A stretch of 64,000 nt of DNA from an uncultured Rhodospira sp. (GTDB lineage Bacteria > Pseudomonadota > Alphaproteobacteria > Rhodospirillales > Rhodospirillaceae), in NCBI RefSeq assembly GCF_937138205.1, contig NZ_CAKZOT010000057.1, positions 41,735 to 105,734 on the forward strand, given 5' to 3'. Positions 11,757 through 20,858 of the stretch are shown here, in pieces. The notes under the pieces are model-generated. The model searched no databases, was not told the origin of the DNA, and was given only the letters and a program-made list of their open reading frames with translations. The translations under genes and the position numbers were made by a program. Each line of letters opens with the position of its first letter. Positions within the stretch are counted from its first letter, which is position 1.

Positions 11757-12620
11757 CTATCGGTTCGGCGCCAACGCGCCGTCAACCACGCGATAGGCCT
11801 GTGGAATCCGCGAAACCAACCGCCAGGTCCTGTCGCCGAGGATATCGTAGCGTTCCACCGCATAGCCCGCCTCGTCATGCCGAAGGCGGATGACGGCGCG
11901 CGCGGCGAACAGGTCCGCCTCGCGCCGCCATAGCGTGGCATGGGGTGGGTCGGGTGGTGCCCGTTCGGGGTAGTCAGCGGCGGCGTCGACGTCGTCCGGT
12001 GGCGGCCCGTCCGCCCGCCAAAGTGGCACCCAGGTTTCGGCGCCATCTCGGGTGTGATAGGCTTGGTGTCCGCCGCCGAACGGGACTTCTGAGAACACGA
12101 TCAGACCATGGCGGTGATCGAACATGCGGAAAAGGGCGACGCCGCTCAGCGTGTCGAGGTCTTCGAGGGGGATAGCGCACCACGTGCGCGCTGCGTCGCG
12201 GCTGCGCAGCACGTAAAGGGGCTCTTCAGCGCCTTCTTGCCCCAGGCTGACGATCCCCCAAACCGAGGTCCCGCCATCCGCCACGAGGTGTCCCAGGTCT
12301 GCGCCGTGAAACCGTAGCGGAATGGTCGACCAGGTTTGGCCGCCGTCAGCCGACGTCAGCAGCACCGGATGCACCGTGTTGCCGGGATCGCGGAAGGCCC
12401 CGGCCAGGACCACCGTCTGTGGCGGCAGCGACACCATCTCGTTCAGATCCAGGTGGATCTCACCGTCGTAGCTGGCGTAATCGAAGGTCTCAGGCAAAGG
12501 GTGGCACGGAGCCTCGCGCGCGGCGGCCCCGGGTACCAGGACAAGGCCCGCCGTCAGCAAGGCCGTGGCTGCCAGGATGCGTCGTGTGGCCGCCGAGAGC
12601 CGTTTCATTGGTCCGTTCAT
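11757..12620 (-). CDS. Secreted BNR/Asp-box repeat protein (sialidase-like beta-propeller)
   Basis: The 287-residue protein begins with a signal peptide (basic start, then a hydrophobic stretch ending in PGAAAREA), so it is exported. Three Asp-box-like motifs are visible: TSADGGQTWS, SRDAARTWC and TRDGAETWV, spaced as in beta-propeller proteins of the sialidase/YCF48 type. The catalytic residues of true sialidases are not recognisable in so short a protein, so enzymatic function is not claimed. Its ATG overlaps the TGA of the upstream deacetylase pseudogene (ATGA), showing that the two formed an operon. That overlap decides the start at 12620 over an ATG four codons later. Confidence 0.7.
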   Translation of the reverse strand: MNGPMKRLSAATRRILAATALLTAGLVLVPGAAAREAPCHPLPETFDYASYDGEIHLDLNEMVSLPPQTVVLAGAFRDPGNTVHPVLLTSADGGQTWSTIPLRFHGADLGHLVADGGTSVWGIVSLGQEGAEEPLYVLRSRDAARTWCAIPLEDLDTLSGVALFRMFDHRHGLIVFSEVPFGGGHQAYHTRDGAETWVPLWRADGPPPDDVDAAADYPERAPPDPPHATLWRREADLFAARAVIRLRHDEAGYAVERYDILGDRTWRLVSRIPQAYRVVDGALAPNR

Positions 12621-13511
12621 AGGTAGTTGGACATAAAATCGAACTTGTACTTGTTCCGCTTCAGAGCTTGAACAAACTGGAGCAACTGCTGCCGGTCCGT
12701 GATGCCTTCCATTTCGCTCTTTGACGCCCGAAACATCGTATCATGCATCAGAACAATGCATTTGTCGGGCTTCTGGGTCCCGCCGGCTCGGCCCAGGCTC
12801 GACGCAATTTGGCGAACCAGATCACTGGCGCGCTGATCGGGATGGCCGGCGCCCTCGGCGGCCGAGGCCCCCGTGCGGCGCCACTCAACATCCCAGCCAA
12901 AGATACGATAGCCATTCTGCGCCAGACGGTTCGCTGCGGCGCCGCTGTCCGAACCGTTGGTCGGATCGGTGCGGACGATGGTGCCAGCGCGCCAAGTATT
13001 GCGCCCGGGCAGCCGCGCATCAATGGGGGTGCCGGTTATCCCAAGCGTTTTGGTGGCCTTTTTGAACCCTTTAAGGACGGCCTCCGCATCCTTGTAGTAT
13101 CCGGTGTGGTTGCCACCTGCGTGTGTATAGCTGTGATTGGCAACCTGAACGAAGCCACTGCTGTGAGCGTCTTGGAGAACGCCACGCCGCCAGTCCGACG
13201 AGACATGCTCCCCGACCATGAACAAGGTGCCCTTGACCTGTTCGGCGTTCAAGACGGCAATCACGTCACCGGCTTATTCACTTGGCTCCGGTAACCCCAA
13301 CATGGGTTGCTGGACAGGTGTTTCATCGTACCAGATCGCGCCTCTACCGGAGCCAAGTGAATAAGCCTTTCACGTCATCCGTGCCCGCCAACGGTCCGTC
13401 GTCGAAAGTCAGGTAAATCGTTGCTGTTTTCGGTTTATCTTCGGCCAAGTCTGAAACCTTTTGGCGTGCGTCTAAGAGCCAACTCTCCTCACTGCGTCTA
13501 CCACTCGCCCT
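12617..13511 (-). pseudogene. Polysaccharide deacetylase (NodB homology) disrupted by a MITE
   Basis: The downstream part (12617-13264) reads IAVLNAEQVKGTLFMVGEHV and carries the NodB motifs NHSYTHA, ARLPGRN, FGWDVEW and IVLMHD. The upstream part (from about 13378) encodes TIYLTFDDGPLAGTDD, the catalytic Asp-Asp motif. Between them sits a 101-bp element that brings a stop codon and a frameshift. Removing the element and one 8-bp target duplication rejoins GTDDV with IAVLN exactly in frame. Further upstream the frame is closed by TAA at 13512-13514 and only a TTG is available as a start, so the 5' end may be decayed as well. A functional gene would have acted on N-acetylated glycans in the envelope or outside the cell. 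Confidence 0.85.
13269..13369. mobile_element. 101-bp MITE with 23-bp perfect terminal inverted repeats and 8-bp target duplication
   Basis: The arms at 13271-13293 and 13345-13367 are perfect inverted copies beginning GGCTTATTCACTTGG. The 8-bp direct repeat TCACGTCA flanks the element at 13261-13268 and 13370-13377; two unmatched bases lie between each arm and the repeat. No coding capacity. An 8-bp duplication with GG-starting ends is found in ISL3- and IS1595-type elements, so one of these may have mobilised it; this is inference. Confidence 0.85.
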
Positions 13512-13820
13512 TTACCTTTTGAGCCGTCGGCGCGAGAACTTTCCAAGTATGAACCATCACACCATCAAGGATACCTCGGACGGGGTCGCGAGGCAAGCGC
13601 TATGGTGTTTGATTGTCATGAGACACACCGAAGGGTCACGGTGAGGCGTTGCCCGTCGGGCCGTAGGATGTCCGAGCTGTCCGGATCGGCTTTGGCGGCG
13701 GGGACCTGGAGGTGACCATGACTCCGTCCAAGGGAGCCCCGATCCGATGCGCCCCGCCGTGCGACGTCGGGTCTGTGGTCCGCCCGGACGCCCCTTCCGG
13801 CCGGCCCGGGCCGTTCCCAT
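13512..13820. other. Intergenic region, no gene seen
   Basis: No supported gene. It contains the second copy of a diverged ~50-bp repeat (about 13687-13736) that resembles 11601-11650. Confidence 0.4.
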
Positions 13821-14282
13821 ATGCCGCGCATGACGACGAAGACGACGACGACCGAGACGTCCCGCGACCAGGAGGACGCCGCCCCCGGACCGGGCGCGAC
13901 GCTGACGACGTACTATAATGGTGCCTGTCCGGTGTGCCGGACCGAGGTCGAGCACTATCAGGACATCGATGCCCGCCGGGGCCTCGGCCTGGGCTGGCAG
14001 GACGTGAGCCAGGATGTCGGCCCGTTGGCGGCGCACGGCATTGATCCGGACTCGGCGACGAAGCGGCTGTACGCGATTGACGAGGCGGGCCGGCTGCACG
14101 CCGGCGTCGACGCCTTCATCCAGGTCTGGCGCCGTCTGCCGCAATATCAGTGGCTGGCGCGGGTGGTCTCGTGGCCGGGGATGCGCTTTGTCGCCGTCGG
14201 GGTCTACGAGGGCGTCCTGGCGCCTGTCCTGTACCGCTGGAATCGCTGGCGTCGGCGCCGTCGGCAGGCGCAATCCACTTGA
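13821..14282 (+). CDS. DCC-family thiol-disulfide oxidoreductase-like protein (DUF393)
   Basis: The 153-residue product carries YYNGACPVCRTEVEHY at about residues 32-47, the conserved opening of the DCC/DUF393 family, where C-x-x-C resembles the thioredoxin active site. The family is thought to have a thioredoxin-like fold; its physiological substrate is unknown. The first 30 residues are Thr/Asp/Gly-rich and look disordered. The ATG at 13821 is followed by another in frame at 13830, and no strong Shine-Dalgarno decides between them. The C-terminus is very basic (RWNRWRRRRRQ). No operon partner: metY begins 110 bp downstream. Confidence 0.75.
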   Translation: MPRMTTKTTTTETSRDQEDAAPGPGATLTTYYNGACPVCRTEVEHYQDIDARRGLGLGWQDVSQDVGPLAAHGIDPDSATKRLYAIDEAGRLHAGVDAFIQVWRRLPQYQWLARVVSWPGMRFVAVGVYEGVLAPVLYRWNRWRRRRRQAQST

Positions 14283-14345
14283 TTCAATCGTACAATTTGA
14301 CAATTCCCGTTTTTTTGGGTGGATTGTAGCCGCACCGAAACGAGG

Positions 14346-14365
14346 CCGGCCGTGCCGGTTTTGTT
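14346..14365 (+). terminator. Small hairpin with T-run in the metY leader
   Basis: CCGGC and GCCGG form a 5-bp stem with a 3-nt loop followed by TTTTGTT, 28 bp before the metY start. It could end read-through from the DCC gene or act as an attenuator. Weak evidence because the stem is short. Confidence 0.3.
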
Positions 14366-14392
14366 CCTGACGTTCCGCAACGGAGACCACTC

Positions 14393-16701
<2,309 letters not shown>

Positions 16702-16830
16702 GCCGGGCCCTTGGTGTGATCGCGCCCCTGTTCAATCCAGCCGGAAACCCGTAGGGTCGGCAGACCGGATGCGCCGTCCGGCAGGCGGCGCTTCGGCGGA
16801 GTCCCAACTGTTTACGCCGGGCCTTCGGTC

Positions 16831-17484
16831 ATGCGCATCGACATCGTCTTTGACACGGTTTGTCCGTGGTGCTTCGTCGGCAGCCGGCGTCTGACCCACG
16901 CCCTGGCGATGCGCCCGGGCGTGCCCGTGGACCTGCGCTATCACCCCTTCCTGCTCAATCCGGACATGCCGCCGGGCGGCATCGAACGCTCGCTCTACCT
17001 GGAGCGCAAGTTCGGCGGCGGGCATCGCGCCCGCCGGGTGCTGGAGGCCGTCACCATGGCGGCCCGGGGGGCCGGGGTGACGTTCCACTTCGAGGCGATC
17101 AAGCGAATGCCGAACTCCGTCGACAGCCACCGCCTGCTGCGGGTGGCACAGGAGGAAGGCCTGATCGAACCGGCGCTCGACGCCGTGTTCCGCGCTTTCT
17201 TTCAGGAGGGGCAGGATATCGGCGACCGGTCCGTGCTGCTGCGGATCGGTGAGGCGGTCGGCCTGAGCCCGGCCCTGGTGGAGGCCGCGTTCGAGCGCCC
17301 CGCCGCCATCGCCGAGATCCGCTCGGCCAACGCGCGCGCCCATGCCATGGGCATCAGCGGCGTGCCGAGCTTCGTCTTCAACGACAGCTATGCCATCGCC
17401 GGCGCGCAGGAACCGGATGTCCTGTTGCGCCTGATCGACTTGGCACTGGAAACCCAGGTGCGCGACCCGGTGACGGTGAGCTGA
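16831..17484 (+). CDS. DsbA-family oxidoreductase (FrnE-like)
   Basis: The 217-residue protein has an N-terminal DTVCPWCFVGSRR block with a CPWC redox motif and the later GISGVPSFVFND segment containing the conserved cis-Pro loop. This matches the FrnE/2-hydroxychromene-2-carboxylate isomerase branch of DsbA-like thioredoxin folds. No signal peptide, so it should act in the cytoplasm, probably in thiol-disulfide exchange. It stands alone between hemB and the convergent folK. Confidence 0.88.
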   Translation: MRIDIVFDTVCPWCFVGSRRLTHALAMRPGVPVDLRYHPFLLNPDMPPGGIERSLYLERKFGGGHRARRVLEAVTMAARGAGVTFHFEAIKRMPNSVDSHRLLRVAQEEGLIEPALDAVFRAFFQEGQDIGDRSVLLRIGEAVGLSPALVEAAFERPAAIAEIRSANARAHAMGISGVPSFVFNDSYAIAGAQEPDVLLRLIDLALETQVRDPVTVS

Positions 17485-17492
17485 GGCGCGGG

Positions 17493-17984
17493 CTACGGGC
17501 AGCGGTCCAGCCTCTCGGTCGCGCCCAGGGCCTGGATCAAGGCGGCGACGCCGAGCCCGTTCACCGGGTGGCGCCAGTCGGGGGCCACGTCGGCCAGCGG
17601 CACCAGCACGAACGCGCGCTCGGTCATGCGCGGGTGCGGCAGGATCGGCGCCGCCTCGCGCACCATGCCGTCCATGTCCAGCAGGTCGAGGTCCAGCGGC
17701 CGTGCGGCATTGCGCGTGCCGTCGCGCCGCCGGCCGAAGGCTGCTTCGATGGCGTGCAGGCGCGCCAGCAGCATCGCCGCGTCTCCCTCTGCGAAGGCGA
17801 CGCGCGCCACGCCATTGACGAACCACGGTTGATCCGATGGCGGCACGGGGGCGCTGCGGTACCAGGGCGAGCACGCCAGCACGCGGATCCCGGCGTCCGG
17901 AAACGCGGCCAGGGCGCGTTCCACCGTCTGGCGCGGCGAGCCGGCGGGGCCGGGCAGGTTGGATCCCAGGGCGACCAGAATCAT
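17493..17984 (-). CDS. folK: 2-amino-4-hydroxy-6-hydroxymethyldihydropteridine diphosphokinase
   Basis: The 163-residue product transfers pyrophosphate from ATP to hydroxymethyl-dihydropterin in folate synthesis. Landmarks are ILVALGSNLPG, SPWYRSAPV, WFVNGVARV, RPLDLDLLDMDG and ILPHPRMTERAFVLVPL. I chose the ATG at 17984, which puts the family's conserved start (MILVALGSN) first. A TTG at 18014 would add ten residues; neither start has a strong Shine-Dalgarno. The gene is convergent with the DsbA-like gene and divergent from the NYN gene. No other folate gene is nearby. Confidence 0.9.
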   Translation of the reverse strand: MILVALGSNLPGPAGSPRQTVERALAAFPDAGIRVLACSPWYRSAPVPPSDQPWFVNGVARVAFAEGDAAMLLARLHAIEAAFGRRRDGTRNAARPLDLDLLDMDGMVREAAPILPHPRMTERAFVLVPLADVAPDWRHPVNGLGVAALIQALGATERLDRCP

Positions 17985-18160
17985 GGGGTTGTGGTCCGTG
18001 TCTCGGGTCGCCAAAAGCTCTTGAACCGGAGGGGCGGACTCCCTAATTTACATAGGGTATAGCTGGTGCAATTTCGCGACCGGCCCATTTCAAAACGATA
18101 TTTGGCGAGAATTGTCGGCAAGACCATTGTCGCAGAATCGTGCATTAGGGATCCGACTGT

Positions 18161-18823
18161 ATGATTTTCTATCCTCAGGAACGGATCGGCCTGTTCATCG
18201 ACGGGTCGAATCTGTATGCCGCCGCCCGCTCCCTGGGTTTCGACATCGACTACAAACGCCTGCTTGACCTGTTCGCCGCCAAGGGCCGGCTGATCCGGGC
18301 CTTCTACTACACGGCGCTGGTCGAGGACCAGGAGTATTCGCCCATCCGCCCGTTGGTCGACTGGCTGGACTATAACGGATACACCATGGTCACCAAGCCG
18401 ACCAAGGAATTCACCGACGCCATGGGGCGGCGCAAGATCAAGGGCAACATGGACATCGAGCTGGCCATCGATGTCATGGAAATGGCCCCGCACCTGGACC
18501 ACATCGTGCTGTTCTCGGGCGATGGCGACTTCCGCCGCCTGGTCGAGGCGGTGCAGCGCAAGGGCCTGCGCGTGACCGTGGTCAGCACGGTGCGCTCGCA
18601 GCCGCCGATGGTCGCCGACGAACTGCGCCGGCAGGCCGACAACTTCCAGGAATTGCAGGACCTGGAGCCCAGCATCTGCCGCAGCCAGGTGCAGCGAGAG
18701 CCGCGTGAACCCCGTGAACCGCGCGAGCCGCGCGGCGAAACACGGGAACCCCGCGAGCGCGCCGAACCTCGCGAGCCATCGCAGATCCTCAGCAGCCAGG
18801 ACGTGGACACGACACCTCGGTGA
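18161..18823 (+). CDS. NYN-domain protein (LabA/DUF88 type) with Arg-Glu-Pro repeat tail
   Basis: The 220-residue product starts with IGLFIDGSNLYAAARSLG, the first acidic motif of NYN (PIN-like) nucleases. It continues with KGNMDIELAIDVMEM and VLFSGDGDFRRLVEAV, giving all the acidic residues expected for metal binding. The family includes proteins tied to RNA turnover. After the domain comes a low-complexity tail (about residues 180-207) in which the unit REP recurs, a charged and flexible segment. The stop codon overlaps the GTG of the downstream uracil-DNA glycosylase gene, so the two are coupled. Confidence 0.85.
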   Translation: MIFYPQERIGLFIDGSNLYAAARSLGFDIDYKRLLDLFAAKGRLIRAFYYTALVEDQEYSPIRPLVDWLDYNGYTMVTKPTKEFTDAMGRRKIKGNMDIELAIDVMEMAPHLDHIVLFSGDGDFRRLVEAVQRKGLRVTVVSTVRSQPPMVADELRRQADNFQELQDLEPSICRSQVQREPREPREPREPRGETREPRERAEPREPSQILSSQDVDTTPR

Positions 18824-19476
18824 GGGGTGGAGCCGTGGGGCAGGGGACGGCGCCAGAGCCGGACTGCGCGCTGTGTCCGCGCCTGGCGGCCTTCCGCGCC
18901 GCAAACGCGGCGGCGTATCCCGACTGGTTCAACGCCCCGGTGCCCTCGTTCGGGCCGCCGGACGCGCGCCTGCTGGTGGTCGGTCTGGCGCCGGGGTTGC
19001 GCGGCGCCAACCGGACCGGGCGACCCTTCACCGGGGACTTCGCGGGCGACCTTCTGTATGCGACGCTGCTGGAGCGCGGCCTGGCCGAAGGGGTCTACGC
19101 GGCCCGTGCCGGCGATGGGCTGACGCTGTCGGGCTGCCGCATCACCAACGCGGTGCGCTGTGTCCCGCCGGAGAACAAGCCGACGACCGGCGAAATCAAC
19201 ACCTGCCGTACGTTTCTCGCGGCCGAAATCGCCAGCCTGGCGCATCTGCGCGTGATTCTGGCGCTGGGCAAGATTGCCCACGACGCCGTGATTCGCGCGT
19301 TGGGCCTGCGGCTCAGCGCCCACTCGTTCGCCCACGGCGCGGCCCATGCCCTGCCGAACGGGCGACGGCTGTTCGACAGCTACCACTGCTCCCGCTACAA
19401 CCAGAACACTGGCCGCTTGACCCCCGACATGTTCCGGGCGGTGGTGGATGCGTGTGTGGCGGTGTTGGACGAATGA
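18820..19476 (+). CDS. Uracil-DNA glycosylase, family 5 (UdgB-like, 4Fe-4S)
   Basis: The 218-residue protein has four cysteines placed for a 4Fe-4S cluster (Cys16, Cys19, Cys114, Cys129). It also has the motifs VVGLAPGLRGANRTGRPFTG and LFDSYHCSRYNQNTGRLT, which are typical of type 5 uracil-DNA glycosylases. These remove deaminated bases (uracil, hypoxanthine) from DNA in base-excision repair. The GTG at 18820 overlaps the NYN gene stop (GTGA); a second GTG at 18835 is possible. The coupling of a DNA repair enzyme to a putative nuclease is notable. Confidence 0.88.
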   Translation: MRGGAVGQGTAPEPDCALCPRLAAFRAANAAAYPDWFNAPVPSFGPPDARLLVVGLAPGLRGANRTGRPFTGDFAGDLLYATLLERGLAEGVYAARAGDGLTLSGCRITNAVRCVPPENKPTTGEINTCRTFLAAEIASLAHLRVILALGKIAHDAVIRALGLRLSAHSFAHGAAHALPNGRRLFDSYHCSRYNQNTGRLTPDMFRAVVDACVAVLDE

Positions 19477-19568
19477 ACCGGGGGTGAGTCTTCCCTGTCG
19501 GTGCAGGCTTGCGCGTTCGTCCATTTGTAACGACATTATACATGCATGACAGAGAATGGGGAACGGCC

Positions 19569-19871
19569 ATGCCGCGCGTCAGTCAGCATCCAAAGGCGGC
19601 AACCTTCAACTTCCGGGTCGACCGGGCGTTGAAAGCGGCCTTTACACAGGCGACGGAGGCCGAGGACAAGCCGGCGGCCCAGGTGCTACGCGACTTCATG
19701 CGAGCCTATGTCGCGCGTAAGAACCGGTCCATGTTCGAGGCGGAGGCCCAGCGGCAGTCGCGCGAAGCGGCGGCACACGCCGAGGACCCGGACAGCGACG
19801 AGGCCCGGTCTCTCAAGGACCTGGAAGTTCTGCTCGATGAGGACGACTTCGCCGCCGAGTGGACGGCATGA
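19569..19871 (+). CDS. Antitoxin of a type II toxin-antitoxin pair (RHH-like)
   Basis: The 100-residue acidic protein starts with a short beta-strand-like segment (TFNFRVDRALKAAF) followed by helices, as in ribbon-helix-helix antitoxins, and ends with an acidic, toxin-binding-like tail (DLEVLLDEDDFAAEW). GGGGAA lies 6 nt before the ATG at 19569, which is preferred over an earlier in-frame codon. The AT-rich stretch at about 19528-19556 is the likely promoter/operator, and autoregulation is expected for this class. Its ATGA overlap with the MazF-like gene supports the pairing. Confidence 0.75.
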   Translation: MPRVSQHPKAATFNFRVDRALKAAFTQATEAEDKPAAQVLRDFMRAYVARKNRSMFEAEAQRQSREAAAHAEDPDSDEARSLKDLEVLLDEDDFAAEWTA

Positions 19872-20203
19872 GGCGTGGAGACCTGGTGACCATCGCGGTT
19901 GGCGGGGATTACGGCAAGCCCCGTCCCGCCCTGGTGATCCAGGATGATACGTTCTCCGACCTTAGCGCCGTCACGGTGTTGCGCCTCACCAGCGAGTTGA
20001 ATGATTGGCCGCTGTTCAGGATCACCGTCGAGCCAACACCCGAAAATGGCCTGCGGAAGCGGTCGCAGGTGATGATCGACCGGTGTGTTGCCCTACCACG
20101 GGCGAAAGTTGGAGCCGTGTTCGGACATCTTGGCGTCGACGACATGGCGGCGGTCAGCGAAGCCCTCTATCGGTTTTTTGGGTTGCGCGACAGCGGGTCG
20201 TGA
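19868..20203 (+). CDS. MazF/PemK-family toxin (CcdB-like fold)
   Basis: The 111-residue product shows MRRGDLVTIAVGGDYGKPRPALVIQDD, the hallmark opening of MazF/PemK and CcdB-like toxins, and LRKRSQVMIDRCVALPRAKVG in the position of the second conserved block. Such toxins are usually sequence-specific mRNA endonucleases. The start at 19868 overlaps the antitoxin stop by four bases. The module ends 15 bp before the downstream copy of the nifA 3' end, placing two toxin-antitoxin systems side by side. Confidence 0.82.
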   Translation: MRRGDLVTIAVGGDYGKPRPALVIQDDTFSDLSAVTVLRLTSELNDWPLFRITVEPTPENGLRKRSQVMIDRCVALPRAKVGAVFGHLGVDDMAAVSEALYRFFGLRDSGS

Positions 20204-20217
20204 TGAGGCGGCCGCCC

Positions 20218-20282
20218 CCTACAACCGCTTGATGGGGATACCGTGCCGGCGCAGGGCGTAACCCACCTGGCGCGGCGTCAGG
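20218..20282. repeat. Detached copy of the nifA 3' end (direct repeat A)
   Basis: These 65 bases match 20794-20858 at 60 positions. On the minus strand both encode the same last 20 residues of NifA ([12 protein letters not shown] to IPIKRL) and the TAG stop. All five differences fall at third codon positions and are synonymous. The hicB stop codon lies inside this copy. Confidence 0.9.
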
Positions 20283-20502
20283 ACGCCTGCTTTTGGGCCG
20301 TGCCGGGCATGGGAATCGGGCGACCCATGTCCTTCGCGGCGTCGATCCAGTCCGCGATGGCATCCTGGATATTGACGGCCGCCTCCTGCGGCGTTTCGCC
20401 GTCCGACATGCAACCTGGAAGATCGGGCACCTCGGCGAGGTAGCCCCCTCCATCGGCGTCAGACAGCGGCGTGATCGTGATCGCGTATTCCACAGGTGTC
20501 AT
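20278..20502 (-). CDS. hicB: HicB-family antitoxin
   Basis: The 74-residue product has the HicB core: a YAITITPLSDADGGGYLAEVPDLPGC strand region, then MSDGETPQEAAVNIQDAIADWI. This partial RNase H-like fold neutralises HicA. The ATG at 20502 overlaps the hicA TGA (ATGA), which decides it over an earlier codon at 20523. No separate DNA-binding domain is visible; at this length it may rely on the core alone. The stop codon sits within the detached nifA 3' repeat. Confidence 0.88.
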   Translation of the reverse strand: MTPVEYAITITPLSDADGGGYLAEVPDLPGCMSDGETPQEAAVNIQDAIADWIDAAKDMGRPIPMPGTAQKQAS

Positions 20503-20744
20503 GACGGGTGGGCCTCCACGCATTCAATGAAAGACACAAGCCTTCGGATGTAGACGGCCTTGATGGGGCGTCGGGCCGGAATCGTCAGAATATGGGCCTG
20601 CGAGGGGTGGCGGATCTTGAAATGGGATCCTCCGCCCCGGGGCGGCACCACCTCAATATCATACGCCCTGCAAACAGCTTGAACATCCGCAATCGTCCAG
20701 TCGGCACTGGGCTGGTCTTTCATTTTTCGGAAGTGCTTGTTCAT
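20499..20744 (-). CDS. hicA: HicA-family mRNA interferase toxin
   Basis: The 81-residue protein contains GGGSHFKIRHP with the catalytic histidine of HicA and a dsRNA-binding-like fold (YDIEVVPPRGGGSH, ILTIPARRPIKAVYIRRLV). HicA toxins cleave mRNA and tmRNA. The toxin gene precedes the antitoxin gene, the usual hicAB order. The start at 20744 could instead be the ATG at 20723, seven codons later. The gene begins about 50 bp downstream of the nifA stop on the same strand, so read-through from nifA could drive it. Confidence 0.85.
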   Translation of the reverse strand: MNKHFRKMKDQPSADWTIADVQAVCRAYDIEVVPPRGGGSHFKIRHPSQAHILTIPARRPIKAVYIRRLVSFIECVEAHPS

Positions 20745-20793
20745 GGCATCGCAATCTTCAGGAATCGGGTCGGCGTCGACGCTCAGGCGACTC

Positions 20794-20858
20794 CCTACAA
20801 CCGCTTGATGGGGATCCCGTGTCGGCGCAGGGCATAGCCCACCTGGCGCGGGGTCAGG
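20794..20858. repeat. nifA-joined copy of the 65-bp repeat (direct repeat B)
   Basis: This copy forms the true 3' end of nifA. Together with 20218-20282 it brackets hicA-hicB; the period of the duplication is 576 bp. Confidence 0.9.

Noticed and set aside
14283..14392. SAM-II riboswitch upstream of metY
   Set aside because: The conserved pseudoknot segments could not be found in the 110-bp leader.
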